A stretch of 64,000 nt of DNA from NCBI GenBank assembly GCA_965226545.1, contig OZ245364.1, positions 1,674,001 to 1,738,000 of the forward strand, written 5' to 3'. The notes beneath the pieces are model-generated. The model was not told where the DNA came from and ran no database searches. It saw only the letters and a list, made by a program, of their open reading frames with translations. Numbering within the stretch: the stretch's first letter is position 1; every line of letters begins with the position of its first letter. Positions 32,099 through 41,015 of this stretch are shown here, one piece after another. Source of the DNA: JAHRAW01 sp965226545. GTDB taxonomy: Bacteria; Pseudomonadota; Gammaproteobacteria; Arenicellales; Poriferihabitantaceae. The position numbers and the translations under genes are program-made.

Positions 32099-33205
32099 TT
32101 ACCGCTTGTGACCGGTTTGCAGTTTATCTTCGAGATACAGCGAATACCGCGACATCGCAAAGCACGACAGAAAAAAGAACACCGCGACAAACACATACAA
32201 CTCGGTCGATAACCCGGCCCATTTGGTGTCGGCGACTGAGGCGCGACCGATGCCGAGCGGGTCGAGCAAGCCGATGATAATCACCAACGTGGTGTCTTTA
32301 TACAAACCGATGAAAGTGTTGACGATGCCGGGTATCGAAGTTTTTAACGCCTGCGGCAACACCACCAGCCGCATCGCCTGCCAGTATTTCAGCCCGAGTG
32401 CATCGGCGGCTTCCAACTGCCCGGTTGGCAACGCCTGCAAGCCGCCGCGAATCACTTCGGCCATGTAGCCTGAGGCGAACAGCGTTACCATTATCAACAC
32501 GCGCAACAGCAAATCGAAGGTCGAGCCCGGCGGCAGAAAATAATTGAGCATCGTCGACGCAACAAACAACAGCGTTATCAACGGCACGCCGCGAATGAAT
32601 TCGATGAACGCCACCGACGACATTTGGATAATCGGCAACTTCGACATCCGCCCCAAGGCCAACAACACGCCAATCGGCAATGAAAACGCAATGCCAGTGA
32701 CGCCGATGACCAAGGTCAACATAAAGCCGCCGAACTTGTCGGTCGACACCGGCGCCAACCCCAGCCCGCCAATCAACAACCAGCCGGCGATAAACGGAAA
32801 CGCCATCGCAAACCACAAGCCATATTTGCGCAACGGCGTTTTGTCAAACAACACCGGCACCAACGCCACGCACAACAACACAAAGGCAAGGTTGACTCGC
32901 CAGCGATACTCGGCCGGATAGAAGCCGTAGGTGAACAGTTTAAATCGTTCATTGACAAACGCCCAACACGCCCCGCTCGCTTTGGCGCGACAGGCATTGC
33001 GGTCGGCGCCGGTGTAGGCGGCATCGATAAAAAACCAATCCATCATCGGCGGAATAATCCACCACAAAAACCAAAGCGACAACGCCGTCAACCCAACGTT
33101 CAACGGCGACGAAAGCAAATTGCCGCGCACCCAACCAATCGTGCCGCGCTCCTTGACCGGTGGCGGCAGGGTTGGGTGTTCGCCGGGTTTGTAGGAGGTG
33201 GTCAT
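32099..33205 (-). CDS. aapM: General L-amino-acid ABC transporter permease M
   Basis: 368-residue polar amino-acid permease. N-terminal helices with NLLSSPLNVGLTALSLWFLWW, a periplasmic loop, then the BPD domain with VAFIEFIRGVPLITLLFV and the EAA-type loop EAADALGLKYWQAMRLVVLPQALKTSIPGI. Forms a heterodimer with AapQ in the inner membrane. Confidence 0.93.
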   Translation of the reverse strand: MTTSYKPGEHPTLPPPVKERGTIGWVRGNLLSSPLNVGLTALSLWFLWWIIPPMMDWFFIDAAYTGADRNACRAKASGACWAFVNERFKLFTYGFYPAEYRWRVNLAFVLLCVALVPVLFDKTPLRKYGLWFAMAFPFIAGWLLIGGLGLAPVSTDKFGGFMLTLVIGVTGIAFSLPIGVLLALGRMSKLPIIQMSSVAFIEFIRGVPLITLLFVASTMLNYFLPPGSTFDLLLRVLIMVTLFASGYMAEVIRGGLQALPTGQLEAADALGLKYWQAMRLVVLPQALKTSIPGIVNTFIGLYKDTTLVIIIGLLDPLGIGRASVADTKWAGLSTELYVFVAVFFFLSCFAMSRYSLYLEDKLQTGHKR

Positions 33206-33399
33206 TGGCGTGTCGAAGTATCGAAGTGTCGAGTCAGTGAATGGTCGAAGTGGTGAATGTCGAATCAGTAAATTGTCGAATTAATAAATAAGTGAATTGT
33301 CGAATCAGCGGGTTGTCGAATTTATCGAACTATCGAGTTGGCAAACTGGTCGAGTTAACGAAACCGATAAATTGGCAAATCGACGCGGATGATGCGCGC
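33206..33399. repeat. GTCGAAT-type low-complexity tract inside the aap operon
   Basis: A run of imperfect units GTCGAAGT, GTCGAATCAGTAAATT and GTCGAATTAATAAAT between aapQ and aapM on the transcribed strand. It contains no reading frame and is unusually long for a spacer inside an ABC operon. Confidence 0.75.
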
Positions 33400-34587
33400 C
33401 TATCGCTCGACCAGTTTAATGCGTTCGTTATACCAATTCATAAACGCCGAAATCAGCAGGGATATTGACAGGTATAGCAGCAGCACGATGACCATGCATT
33501 CCATTTCGCGGCCGGTTTGGTTTAGGGAGATGCCGCCGATGGTGGCGACGATGTCCATATAGCCGATGGCGATGGCGAGTGAGGAGTTTTTGGTGAGGTT
33601 TAAGTATTGGCTGGTGAGCGGCGGGACGATGACGCGCAAGGCTTGCGGGATGACGACTAAGTTTAACGTGCGTCCGCGGCTTAAGCCGAGTGCATAGGAG
33701 GCTTCGGTTTGTCCGTAATCCACGGCGAGGATGCCGGCGCGGACGATTTCGCCGATGAAGGCGGCGGTATACAGCGACAACGCCAGCCACAGGGCGATGA
33801 ATTCGGGGCGCAGCACATAGCCGCCGACGAAGTTAAAGCCGCGCAATTGCGGTATCGTCCATTGAATCGGCGAACCGAGCAGAAAATGCATGACCACCGG
33901 CGCGCCCAAAATCGCCGCTAAACTTATCCAAAACACCGGCAAGGCGCGTCCGGTTTGTTCTTGCAGTCGCCGTGCATAACGGCGGAACCACCATGCGAAT
34001 ATCAAGCCGATGATGAACGTTGCCGCGACCAACCAAAACAACGGTTCGAAATTCGGCGACGGAATTTTCGCACCGCGATTCGAGAGGAATACGGCATCGC
34101 CGATGGAGACGGCGTCGCGCGGGTTGGGCAAGGTATGCACCAGCAAGCCGTGCACCAACAGGATATGCACCAACACCGGCACGTTGCGCACGTATTCGAT
34201 GTAGCAATAGGAGATTTTGGCGGTCAGCCAGTTTTTCGACAGCCGCATCACGCCGAGCAAAAAGCCGACGATGGTGGCGAGGATGATGCCGGCAATCGCA
34301 ACGGCGAAGGTGTTTAAGATGCCGACCAACATCGCGCGGTTGTGCGACGACCTCGAGGAGTACGACAGGAACGATTGATTGATGTCGTAATTCGCCGGCT
34401 GCGACAAAAACGCGAAACTAAACCCCTTGCCAAGCGCATCGAGATTGACGACGGCGTTGCGCACCATATAGCCGAAGAACAACAAAATCGCGACCAGCGT
34501 CACGAATTGAATTATCAGCGAACGGCTGCGTTTGTCACGCCACAGCCGAATCAGCGGGTTGGGATGCAATGCAACCGAGTGGTTCAT
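33400..34587 (-). CDS. aapQ: General L-amino-acid ABC transporter permease Q
   Basis: 395-residue permease. N-terminal helix (IIQFVTLVAILLFFGYMVRNAV), FAFLSQPANYDINQS-like segment typical of AapQ, ISYCYIEYVRNVPVLVHILL, and the EAA loop EASYALGLSRGRTLNLVVIPQALRVIVPPLTSQYLNLTKNSSLAIAIGYMD (given in parts). First membrane component after aapJ, from which it is separated by 227 bases with a hairpin. Confidence 0.93.
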   Translation of the reverse strand: MNHSVALHPNPLIRLWRDKRSRSLIIQFVTLVAILLFFGYMVRNAVVNLDALGKGFSFAFLSQPANYDINQSFLSYSSRSSHNRAMLVGILNTFAVAIAGIILATIVGFLLGVMRLSKNWLTAKISYCYIEYVRNVPVLVHILLVHGLLVHTLPNPRDAVSIGDAVFLSNRGAKIPSPNFEPLFWLVAATFIIGLIFAWWFRRYARRLQEQTGRALPVFWISLAAILGAPVVMHFLLGSPIQWTIPQLRGFNFVGGYVLRPEFIALWLALSLYTAAFIGEIVRAGILAVDYGQTEASYALGLSRGRTLNLVVIPQALRVIVPPLTSQYLNLTKNSSLAIAIGYMDIVATIGGISLNQTGREMECMVIVLLLYLSISLLISAFMNWYNERIKLVER

Positions 34588-34683
34588 TGGAGTGCGTTGG
34601 TGTATGCCGATGTTGCCGTTGTTAACGGCATAACGACTGTCACTGTATACAGTCGTTTACCGCTTATCGTTGTACTGCATTAA

Positions 34684-34706
34684 TTGTCGCGTCAATTGCG
34701 CGACAA
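34684..34706 (-). promoter_or_regulatory. Intercistronic hairpin between aapJ and aapQ
   Basis: Perfect 8-bp stem TTGTCGCG/CGCGACAA with a 7-base loop TCAATTG, in the 227-base gap. No long T-run follows on the minus strand, so it is more likely an mRNA-stabilising or attenuating hairpin than a strong terminator. Such elements often raise binding-protein mRNA over downstream permease mRNA. Confidence 0.5.
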
Positions 34707-34814
34707 CAGTCGAGCGGTGCAAGTTTAGTTAATCCAATTATCGAATTAAACCAAACCGCCCGCCCGACTGCATATCGATTTGCGCAGCGATTTGCGCAGC
34801 GATTGTGTTACCGC

Positions 34815-35834
34815 TTAGCGAATCGGTGCGGCGTACAGAATGCCGCCGTCGCTCCACAACGCGTTCAAGCCGCGTTCCAAACCAATCGGCGTTTTCGGAC
34901 CCAAGTGACGGTCAAAGATTTCGCCATAATTGCCGCCTTCGGCAATCGCGCGAACCGCCCATTGTTTATCCAGCCCAATCATCGCGCCGAAGTCGCCTTC
35001 GGTGCCAAGCAAGCGATTGATGTTCGGATTATCGCCGGCACTACGCGCCATCTTTTTCGCGTTCTTTTTGGTCACGCCCAATTCTTCGGCAATGATTAAC
35101 GCGTTGATAATCCATTTGACGGTGTCATACCACTCGGCATCGTCTTGACGCACAGTACCCGCCAACGGTTCTTTGGAAATAATCTCCGGCAGGATGATGT
35201 GGTCTTTCGGGTTATCGAAAGTGGCGCGAGTTGCAGCCAAGCCTGATGCGTCGGTGATGTACGCATCGCAACGGTTGGCGAGATAGTTGACGCGGGCTTC
35301 TTCGTTGGTTTCAATCGGCACCGGCTCATACGAGATGCCGTTTTTGCGGAAGAAGTCGGACAAGTTCAACTCGGTGGTCGTGCCGGTTTGGATGCAAATC
35401 GACGCGCCGTTAAGTTCGGTTGCCGATTTCACGCCAAGCGAACGACGCACAATAAAGCCCGCGCCGTCGTAGTAAGTGACCGGCAAGAAACTTTGTTTCA
35501 AATCGGCATCACGGCTCATGGTTTCGGTGGTGTTGCGGAACAACACATCGCCTTCGCCTGAATTCATCAACGCCCACCGCGTTTTGCCGGTGGCATTGAC
35601 AAACTTCACTTTATCGCCATCGCCCAACACGGCGGCGGCAACGGCGCGGCAATGGGCAACATCGAAGCCGTCCCAACGCCCATTGGCATCAGGCGAAGCG
35701 AAACCGACCAGCCCGGTGTTAATGACGCAATTCAATTCGCCGCGCGCCTTGACATCGTCGAGCGTGCCGGCGGTGGCGGTCATTGTGGTCAATGACATTG
35801 CGGCGGCAAACGCCGCGGTTCGTAAAATTTTCAT
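34815..35834 (-). CDS. aapJ: General L-amino-acid-binding periplasmic protein
   Basis: 339 residues with a signal peptide (MKILRTAAFAAAMSLTTMTA, cleavage near TAG). Class 3 solute-binding fold with TLDDVKARGELNCVINTGLVGF, FDVAHCRAVAAAVLGDGDKVKFV, LFRNTTETMSRDADL, the ICIQTGTTTELNLSDFFRKNG segment and RCDAYITDASGLAATR. It is the first gene of aapJQMP. The minus-strand region upstream carries a TATACT box at 35937-35942 with a TGC extended -10. Confidence 0.93.
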   Translation of the reverse strand: MKILRTAAFAAAMSLTTMTATAGTLDDVKARGELNCVINTGLVGFASPDANGRWDGFDVAHCRAVAAAVLGDGDKVKFVNATGKTRWALMNSGEGDVLFRNTTETMSRDADLKQSFLPVTYYDGAGFIVRRSLGVKSATELNGASICIQTGTTTELNLSDFFRKNGISYEPVPIETNEEARVNYLANRCDAYITDASGLAATRATFDNPKDHIILPEIISKEPLAGTVRQDDAEWYDTVKWIINALIIAEELGVTKKNAKKMARSAGDNPNINRLLGTEGDFGAMIGLDKQWAVRAIAEGGNYGEIFDRHLGPKTPIGLERGLNALWSDGGILYAAPIR

Positions 35835-36152
35835 AACAGTGTCCTGTAAAGAAGAGTTGACGGAGTAAATAACGAATCAAGATGCCGGCGCACCGCAAAC
35901 TCAAAATCATTGCTGCGCGCTTTTCGGCTGGGCGGGAGTATAGCACAAATGGGCGCAAGCGCACATTAAGGCAGGGGCGCATCGTGGCAAGGGTCGCGGA
36001 ATTGGGCGAAACGGTCGGCGGCGCGTAGCACGGCAATTCGCGTGAACCTTGCGTAAAGCCGTGTAAATTGTTGTAAAACCGAACAATTAAGCGTCGTTAC
36101 CGTGTCATCGTCGCCATCGTCATCGCCAACCCGTCCGCCGCTTCGACAGCGT
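35835..36152. other. Divergent/tandem gap of 318 bases upstream of aapJ
   Basis: No gene visible. On the minus strand, TATACT (complement of 35937-35942), preceded by TGC, is a good extended -10 for aapJ. The part next to chrA (36100-36150) begins a run of TCGTCGCCATCG-type simple sequence leading into the 3' end of chrA. Confidence 0.5.
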
Positions 36153-37631
36153 TTATATCGCCATCAACCCCACCGCCACCACCGCACTCGCCAACAACGC
36201 CGCAACAATGCCGAATTTGCGCAACACCAACGCCCCGACCGCCAACAACGCCAACGCCCGCACATCTATGCTGTGCCATTCCGGTGCGACGAATTGCAAC
36301 GCGCCAAACCGCACTTCGCGCAATTCGCCGAACAAAACATGCATCGCAAACCACAGCGACAAGTTCAGCACAACGCCAACCACCGCCGCGCCAATCGCCG
36401 CCAAGGCGGCGCGGATTGCGCGGTGGCGACGCAAGGATTCGATATACGGCGCGCCGAGGAAAATCCACAAAAAGCACGGCGCGAAGGTTACCCAAGTCGC
36501 CAGCAACGCGCCGAACGCGCCGGCAACCAACGGCGGCAATGCGCCCGGCGTTTGATGCGCGCCCAAAAAGCCGACGAACTGCACGACCATAATCAACGGA
36601 CCCGGCGTGCTCTCGGCCAACCCCAGCCCGTCCAACATCTCGCCCGCGCTCAACCATGCATGCGTCTCGACCGCCTGTTGCGCCATGTACGCCAACACGC
36701 TGTACGCCCCGCCGAATGTCACGACCGCCATTTTGGCGAAGAACCACCCTTCGCGCACATACACATTCGCCGCCCCCAACCACGCGCCAAGCAATGCAAT
36801 CGGCGCAAGCCACAAGGTTAAGCAAATGATGCCAATGCGAATCGCGCGGGCGGGTGAGGCGACGGTGTGGGGGAGTTGTTGGCGGCGTAATGCGCGGTCG
36901 ATGATGGGGGTGGCGTTATTAACGGTGTTGACACGATTAACATTGTTGTCGGAGTCGGCATTGTCGCGGGCGTTAACATTGCCGTCACTAACACTGTTAC
37001 TGTTACTGTTACTGTCACCGTCGTCGCCGACATCGTCGTTACCAAAACCTTGCGCAAAAACCCGCGGCGCAAATCGATAACCAAGTGCACCGAGTGCCGC
37101 CGCAACGGCAATCACCGGCGGGAATGGTGCGGCGAAGAAAAACAGCGCGATGAATGCCAACGCGGCGATAGTCAAGGTCGCAAAGTTTTTTAACATCTTC
37201 GCGCCCAGCCGCACCAACGCGCCAAACACAATCGCCAACACCGCCGCCTTGACGCCGAACAACACCGCCTGCACCGCAGCCAACTCGCGCGCCTGAACAT
37301 ACAAAATGCTGATGCCCAACATAATCAACGCGCCGGGCAATACGAATAAAACGCCGGCGACGATGCCGCCGCGAATCCGATGCAATAACCAACCGAGATA
37401 GATTGCCAACTGTTGCGCTTCCGGCCCCGGCAACAGCATGCAATAATTTAACGCGTGTAAAAAACGACTCTCGCCAATCCATTTTTTCTCGCACACCAAC
37501 AATCTATGCATCAATGCAATATGCGCGGCCGGCCCGCCGAAGTTAATCCAACCGATTTTCATCCATAACCAACACGCCTCGCCAAAGGCAACGCCATGCG
37601 CGTCAACCGAGTCAACTTTTTTTGTCGTCAC
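36153..37631 (-). CDS. chrA: Chromate transporter family protein (ChrA, two-domain) with Asn/Asp/Ser-rich linker
   Basis: 492 residues, two homologous CHR halves. N-half: GWINFGGPAAHIALMHR, NYCMLLPGPEAQQLAIYLGW. C-half: FAKMAVVTFGGAYSVLAYMAQQAVE, LDGLGLAESTPGPLIMVVQFVGFLG. The conserved FGGP/FGGA and PGPEAQQ/TPGPLI motifs are clear. Between halves, DNA 36895-37040 encodes a low-complexity linker rich in Asn, Asp and Ser. The start is GTG 37631, overlapping the lipA stop (TAGTG), so it is translationally coupled to lipA; the functional reason is unclear. Chromate export is the family role; the real substrate may be another oxyanion. Confidence 0.88.
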   Translation of the reverse strand: MTTKKVDSVDAHGVAFGEACWLWMKIGWINFGGPAAHIALMHRLLVCEKKWIGESRFLHALNYCMLLPGPEAQQLAIYLGWLLHRIRGGIVAGVLFVLPGALIMLGISILYVQARELAAVQAVLFGVKAAVLAIVFGALVRLGAKMLKNFATLTIAALAFIALFFFAAPFPPVIAVAAALGALGYRFAPRVFAQGFGNDDVGDDGDSNSNSNSVSDGNVNARDNADSDNNVNRVNTVNNATPIIDRALRRQQLPHTVASPARAIRIGIICLTLWLAPIALLGAWLGAANVYVREGWFFAKMAVVTFGGAYSVLAYMAQQAVETHAWLSAGEMLDGLGLAESTPGPLIMVVQFVGFLGAHQTPGALPPLVAGAFGALLATWVTFAPCFLWIFLGAPYIESLRRHRAIRAALAAIGAAVVGVVLNLSLWFAMHVLFGELREVRFGALQFVAPEWHSIDVRALALLAVGALVLRKFGIVAALLASAVVAVGLMAI

Positions 37632-38707
37632 TACACCGTCCGCGGTTCGACGGCGTCGGCGACGGCATGGTCGACGGTGTGTTCGACAGTATGTTGTTCG
37701 ACGGCACGGTCGACAGTGTTTTCGACAACATCATGCGCCTGTTGGTCGGCGTGATACGACGAGCGCACCATCGGCGCCGAGGCGACATGCGCGAAGCCGA
37801 GTGATTCGCCGATGGCGCCGAGTTCGGTAAATTCCTGCGGCGTCCAATAGCGCTCGACCGCCAAGTGATGCGCGCTCGGCTGCAGGTATTGCCCCAAGGT
37901 CAGCATATCGACATCGTGCGCGCGCAAATCGCGCATCACCGCAACCACTTCGTCAAAGTGTTCGCCAAGCCCAAGCATCAAACCGGATTTGGTCGGCGTT
38001 TGCGGGCATTGAATTTTGGCGCGCGCCAACAACGAAAGCGACACTTCATAATCCGCGCCGGGACGCACGGCGCGATACAAGCGCGGCACGGTTTCGAGAT
38101 TGTGATTAAACACATCCGCCGGCGCAGCGCGCAATACATCGAGCGCGCGCTCAATCCGCCCGCGAAAATCCGGCGTAAGAATTTCGATGCGGGTATGCGG
38201 GCAATGCTCGCGCAACGCACGAATGCACTCGACAAAATGCGCCGCCCCGCCGTCGCGCAAATCATCGCGGTCGACTGAAGTGACGACAACATGCTTCAAT
38301 TTCATCCGCGCCACCGTGCGCGCCAATTGCGCCGGCTCATTCTCATCCAACGGGGCAGGTCGCCCATGCGCAACATCACAAAACGGACAACGCCGCGTAC
38401 AAATATCGCCCATAATCAAAAAAGTCGCGGTGCCGTTGGCAAAACACTCGCCCAAATTCGGACAAGCCGCCTCTTCGCAAATCGTATGCAACTGATTCTC
38501 CCGCAAGATTCGCTTGAGTTCGGCAACCGCCGGACTGCCGGTAAACTGCGCCCGAATCCAATTCGGTTTACGCAACCGCTGCGCCCGCGGCTGCGGCATC
38601 ACCTTAACCGGAATCCGCGCCATCTTATCCGCCCCACGCAATTTCTCGCCGCGTACGATTGGCTTTGGTTTGGTGGTGGGTTTGACGGTAACTTGTTTGG
38701 TGTTCAT
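37631..38707 (-). CDS. lipA: Lipoyl synthase with repetitive C-terminal tail
   Basis: Radical SAM enzyme that inserts two sulfurs into octanoyl groups to make lipoate. 358 residues from ATG 38707. It has the auxiliary cluster motif CEEAACPNLGECF, the radical SAM CTRRCPFCDV, and family segments VVTSVDRDDLRDGGAAHF, NHNLETVPRLYRAVRPGADY and KSGLMLGLGEHFDEV. LipA normally ends soon after the conserved RSSYHA; here about 33 residues of Val/Asp/Thr/His-rich repeats (EHTVDHAV-type) follow, encoded by a degenerate GTCGACGGTGTT-type tract at 37636-37735. The conserved last Ser region (VRSSYHADQQ) is intact, so activity is likely kept. Confidence 0.93.
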   Translation of the reverse strand: MNTKQVTVKPTTKPKPIVRGEKLRGADKMARIPVKVMPQPRAQRLRKPNWIRAQFTGSPAVAELKRILRENQLHTICEEAACPNLGECFANGTATFLIMGDICTRRCPFCDVAHGRPAPLDENEPAQLARTVARMKLKHVVVTSVDRDDLRDGGAAHFVECIRALREHCPHTRIEILTPDFRGRIERALDVLRAAPADVFNHNLETVPRLYRAVRPGADYEVSLSLLARAKIQCPQTPTKSGLMLGLGEHFDEVVAVMRDLRAHDVDMLTLGQYLQPSAHHLAVERYWTPQEFTELGAIGESLGFAHVASAPMVRSSYHADQQAHDVVENTVDRAVEQHTVEHTVDHAVADAVEPRTV

Positions 38708-38905
38708 TGCGGCATCATACCAAAGCGCATGCCTCAAACCCGCCGCCGCATGCAACGCCGCAACATTGCGCTTCTTTTACGCGGCATCGATGCCGGGATG
38801 CCAAGTGAATGTCATTGACGGTTCGTCGACGAGGTTGGCGGCGTTTTGGTTGGGATGAAAAATGGGCGGTTGCCATTGCGCGGGAATGCCGCCGTCAAAC
38901 CCACC

Positions 38906-39577
38906 TCAATAATTCTTCGCGTTCGCCTCCTTAATCGAAGCAATCACCCCATCGATGCCGAGTTCGTCCACGGCGGCGGCGTAGGTGCCGCGGTAGTTGG
39001 CTATCATGCTTAAGCCGTTGATGGTTAGGTTGTAGATGCGCCAGTGGTTGTCTTTGGTTAGCAGCATTGCATAATCCACCGGCACTGGGGCGGCGCCTTC
39101 GCCTAAGCGGACTTCGGATTTTACGGTGGCCAGTTGCCGGCCTTTGCGTTCGGTTAATTCGGCGCCGATGAAGGCGATGCGTTCGTCGCCGGAATAGGCG
39201 TATAACGCCGTGGCGTAGGTGGCGATGAGGAGGTCTTTGAAGTTGTCGCGGAATTCGATGCGTTGGGTTGCGGTGGCGCGTTTCCAATTTTTTGCCAGCA
39301 CCAGTTTGGAGATTCTGTCCAAATCGAATAACGGCACGGCAATGCGTTCGACCAAATCGAATAATTTGCGGCGGTCGCCTTCCAATTCCGCGCGGCGGGC
39401 GGTGAATTCGTCTATTAACTTATTGACGGCGTTTTCGATTAACACTTGCGGCTCGGTGGCGGCGGCGTGTGCGGTTTGTGTCGGTATTGTCGACAGTGTC
39501 GGCAATGCCAACAGTGCAAACAATAATGCGACGGTGTAACACCGTGCGCCGGCGGCAATTTGATTTAATGTGTTCAT
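38906..39577 (-). CDS. mlaC: Phospholipid-transport periplasmic protein MlaC
   Basis: 223 residues from ATG 39577 (GAGG seven bases upstream). Signal peptide MNTLNQIAAGARCYTVALLF onwards, cleavage near AHA/AA. MlaC/Ttg2D domain: AVNKLIDEFTARR, RISKLVLAKNWKRATATQRIEFRDNFKDLL, TYATALYAYSGDERI and WRIYNLTINGLSMIANYRG, a hallmark. It shuttles phospholipid between the outer-membrane MlaA complex and the inner-membrane MlaFEDB complex. Follows mlaD in the operon after 143 bases of simple sequence. Confidence 0.93.
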   Translation of the reverse strand: MNTLNQIAAGARCYTVALLFALLALPTLSTIPTQTAHAAATEPQVLIENAVNKLIDEFTARRAELEGDRRKLFDLVERIAVPLFDLDRISKLVLAKNWKRATATQRIEFRDNFKDLLIATYATALYAYSGDERIAFIGAELTERKGRQLATVKSEVRLGEGAAPVPVDYAMLLTKDNHWRIYNLTINGLSMIANYRGTYAAAVDELGIDGVIASIKEANAKNY

Positions 39578-39720
39578 TACAAAACCTCGTATTAAGTTGC
39601 GGTTGATGTTTGTCAAGTTGCGAAAAAAGTTAACCGGTTAAGTTCAACATTGTCGTTGTCACTGTCACTTGTCGCTGTCGTCATCGTCGTCGGTTTACCG
39701 TTACGACTCGACCACTTCGA

Positions 39721-40209
39721 CTACTTCTCCTCCTTACCCGAATCACCGCGGCTGAACAGCAATTGCCCGATGAGCGTTTCCAATTGCAACGCCGATTGGG
39801 TGAATTCAATTTCATCGCCGTCTTCGAGCATCAAATCATCGGCGCCCGGGTCGAGCCCGATGAATTGCGCGCCGAGTAAGCCGGCGGTTAATATCGATGC
39901 GCCGCTGTCAATCGGCAGGTTGTCGTATTTTGCTTCGATGTCCAGCGACACCACCGCTTGATAAGTGTCGCGGTCAATCGAAATCGCGCCGACGCGCCCG
40001 ACGCGCACGCCGCCAATCATCACCGGCGCCTTTTCATTTAAGCCGCCGACATTGGTGAATCTTGCATCGATGCGATAGGTGTCGCCGCCGCCGGCGCCGG
40101 CGGCGCTGACTTGTATCGCCAACATCACCAACGCGGCCAAGCCGAGCGCGAGGAATAAGCCGACCCAGATTTCGACCGCTGAAGTTGAACTTTGCGTTTT
40201 GTCGCTCAC
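39721..40209 (-). CDS. mlaD: Phospholipid ABC transporter MCE-domain protein MlaD
   Basis: 162 residues with one N-terminal helix (EIWVGLFLALGLAALVMLAIQV) and an MCE domain (YRIDARFTNVGGLNEKAPVMIGGVRVGRVGAI, AGLLGAQFIGLDPGA, and the acidic DEIEFTQSALQLETLIGQLLF C-terminus). Standard MlaD length. Start ATG 40209 overlaps the mlaE stop by four bases. Confidence 0.95.
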   Translation of the reverse strand: MSDKTQSSTSAVEIWVGLFLALGLAALVMLAIQVSAAGAGGGDTYRIDARFTNVGGLNEKAPVMIGGVRVGRVGAISIDRDTYQAVVSLDIEAKYDNLPIDSGASILTAGLLGAQFIGLDPGADDLMLEDGDEIEFTQSALQLETLIGQLLFSRGDSGKEEK

Positions 40210-41015
40210 GATAAACCTCCAAACATTAATGCCGTTAAAACATAATCGCCGCCCAACACTGCCAGCGACGACACGACCACGGTGCGCGTGGTGGCGCGGC
40301 TGACACCTTCGGATGTCGGCTGCGCATCATAGCCTTCGAACAACGCCACCCAAGTGATGACAAAACCAAACACCGCGCTTTTGATTACGCCGTTTAAGAT
40401 GTCGTCGTATAAATCCACGCCGTTTTGCATCGACGACCAGTATACCCCGCTGTCGATGCCGAATTGAACATGCCCGATTAAATAACCGCCGAGCACGCTA
40501 ATCGCGCTGAACATCGCCGCCAACAACGGCACCGCGATTAAGCCGGCGATAAATCGCGGGCCGATTACGCGCGTCATTGGGTCGACCGCCATCATCTCCA
40601 TCGCCGCCAACTGTTCGGTGGCTTTCATCAAACCGATTTCCGCGGTCAATGCCGAGCCGGCGCGACCGGCGAATAATAATGCGGTGACCACCGGGCCCAA
40701 TTCGCGCACCAATGACAACGCCACCACCAAGCCGTGACTCGACTCGGCGCTGAAGTTGACCAACTGATAATAAATTTGCAAGCCCAACACCATGCCGACA
40801 AACAAGCCGGACACCAAAATAATTAATTTGGTCAACACGCCGATGGCGTAAAGTTGTTCGACGATTAATCGCATGCGCGGCAATGCGCGCGCGGCGCCGA
40901 GCAAGGCGCGCATCAAAAACAACACCGCCGCGCCCAACCGCGCGATAAACGCAATCGCCCAACGCCCCAAGCGGGCGATGCGGCTTGTTACGTCGCGTGT
41001 TAAGCCGCGCATCAT
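40206..41015 (-). CDS. mlaE: Phospholipid ABC transporter permease MlaE
   Basis: 269 residues, five or six hydrophobic helices. Has QLYAIGVLTKLIILVSGLFVGMVLG, LVRELGPVVTALLFAGRAGSALTAEIG, MKATEQLAAMEMMAVDP and the late SVLGGYLIG segment, all typical of the MlaE/YrbE family. Overlaps mlaF and mlaD by four bases each (ATGA). Confidence 0.95.
   Translation of the reverse strand: MMRGLTRDVTSRIARLGRWAIAFIARLGAAVLFLMRALLGAARALPRMRLIVEQLYAIGVLTKLIILVSGLFVGMVLGLQIYYQLVNFSAESSHGLVVALSLVRELGPVVTALLFAGRAGSALTAEIGLMKATEQLAAMEMMAVDPMTRVIGPRFIAGLIAVPLLAAMFSAISVLGGYLIGHVQFGIDSGVYWSSMQNGVDLYDDILNGVIKSAVFGFVITWVALFEGYDAQPTSEGVSRATTRTVVVSSLAVLGGDYVLTALMFGGLS

Noticed and set aside
33206..33399. Possible CRISPR-like or phage att array from regularly recurring GTCGAAT units
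   Set aside because: Units are irregular in length, not separated by unique spacers, and match the degenerate simple-sequence class seen elsewhere.
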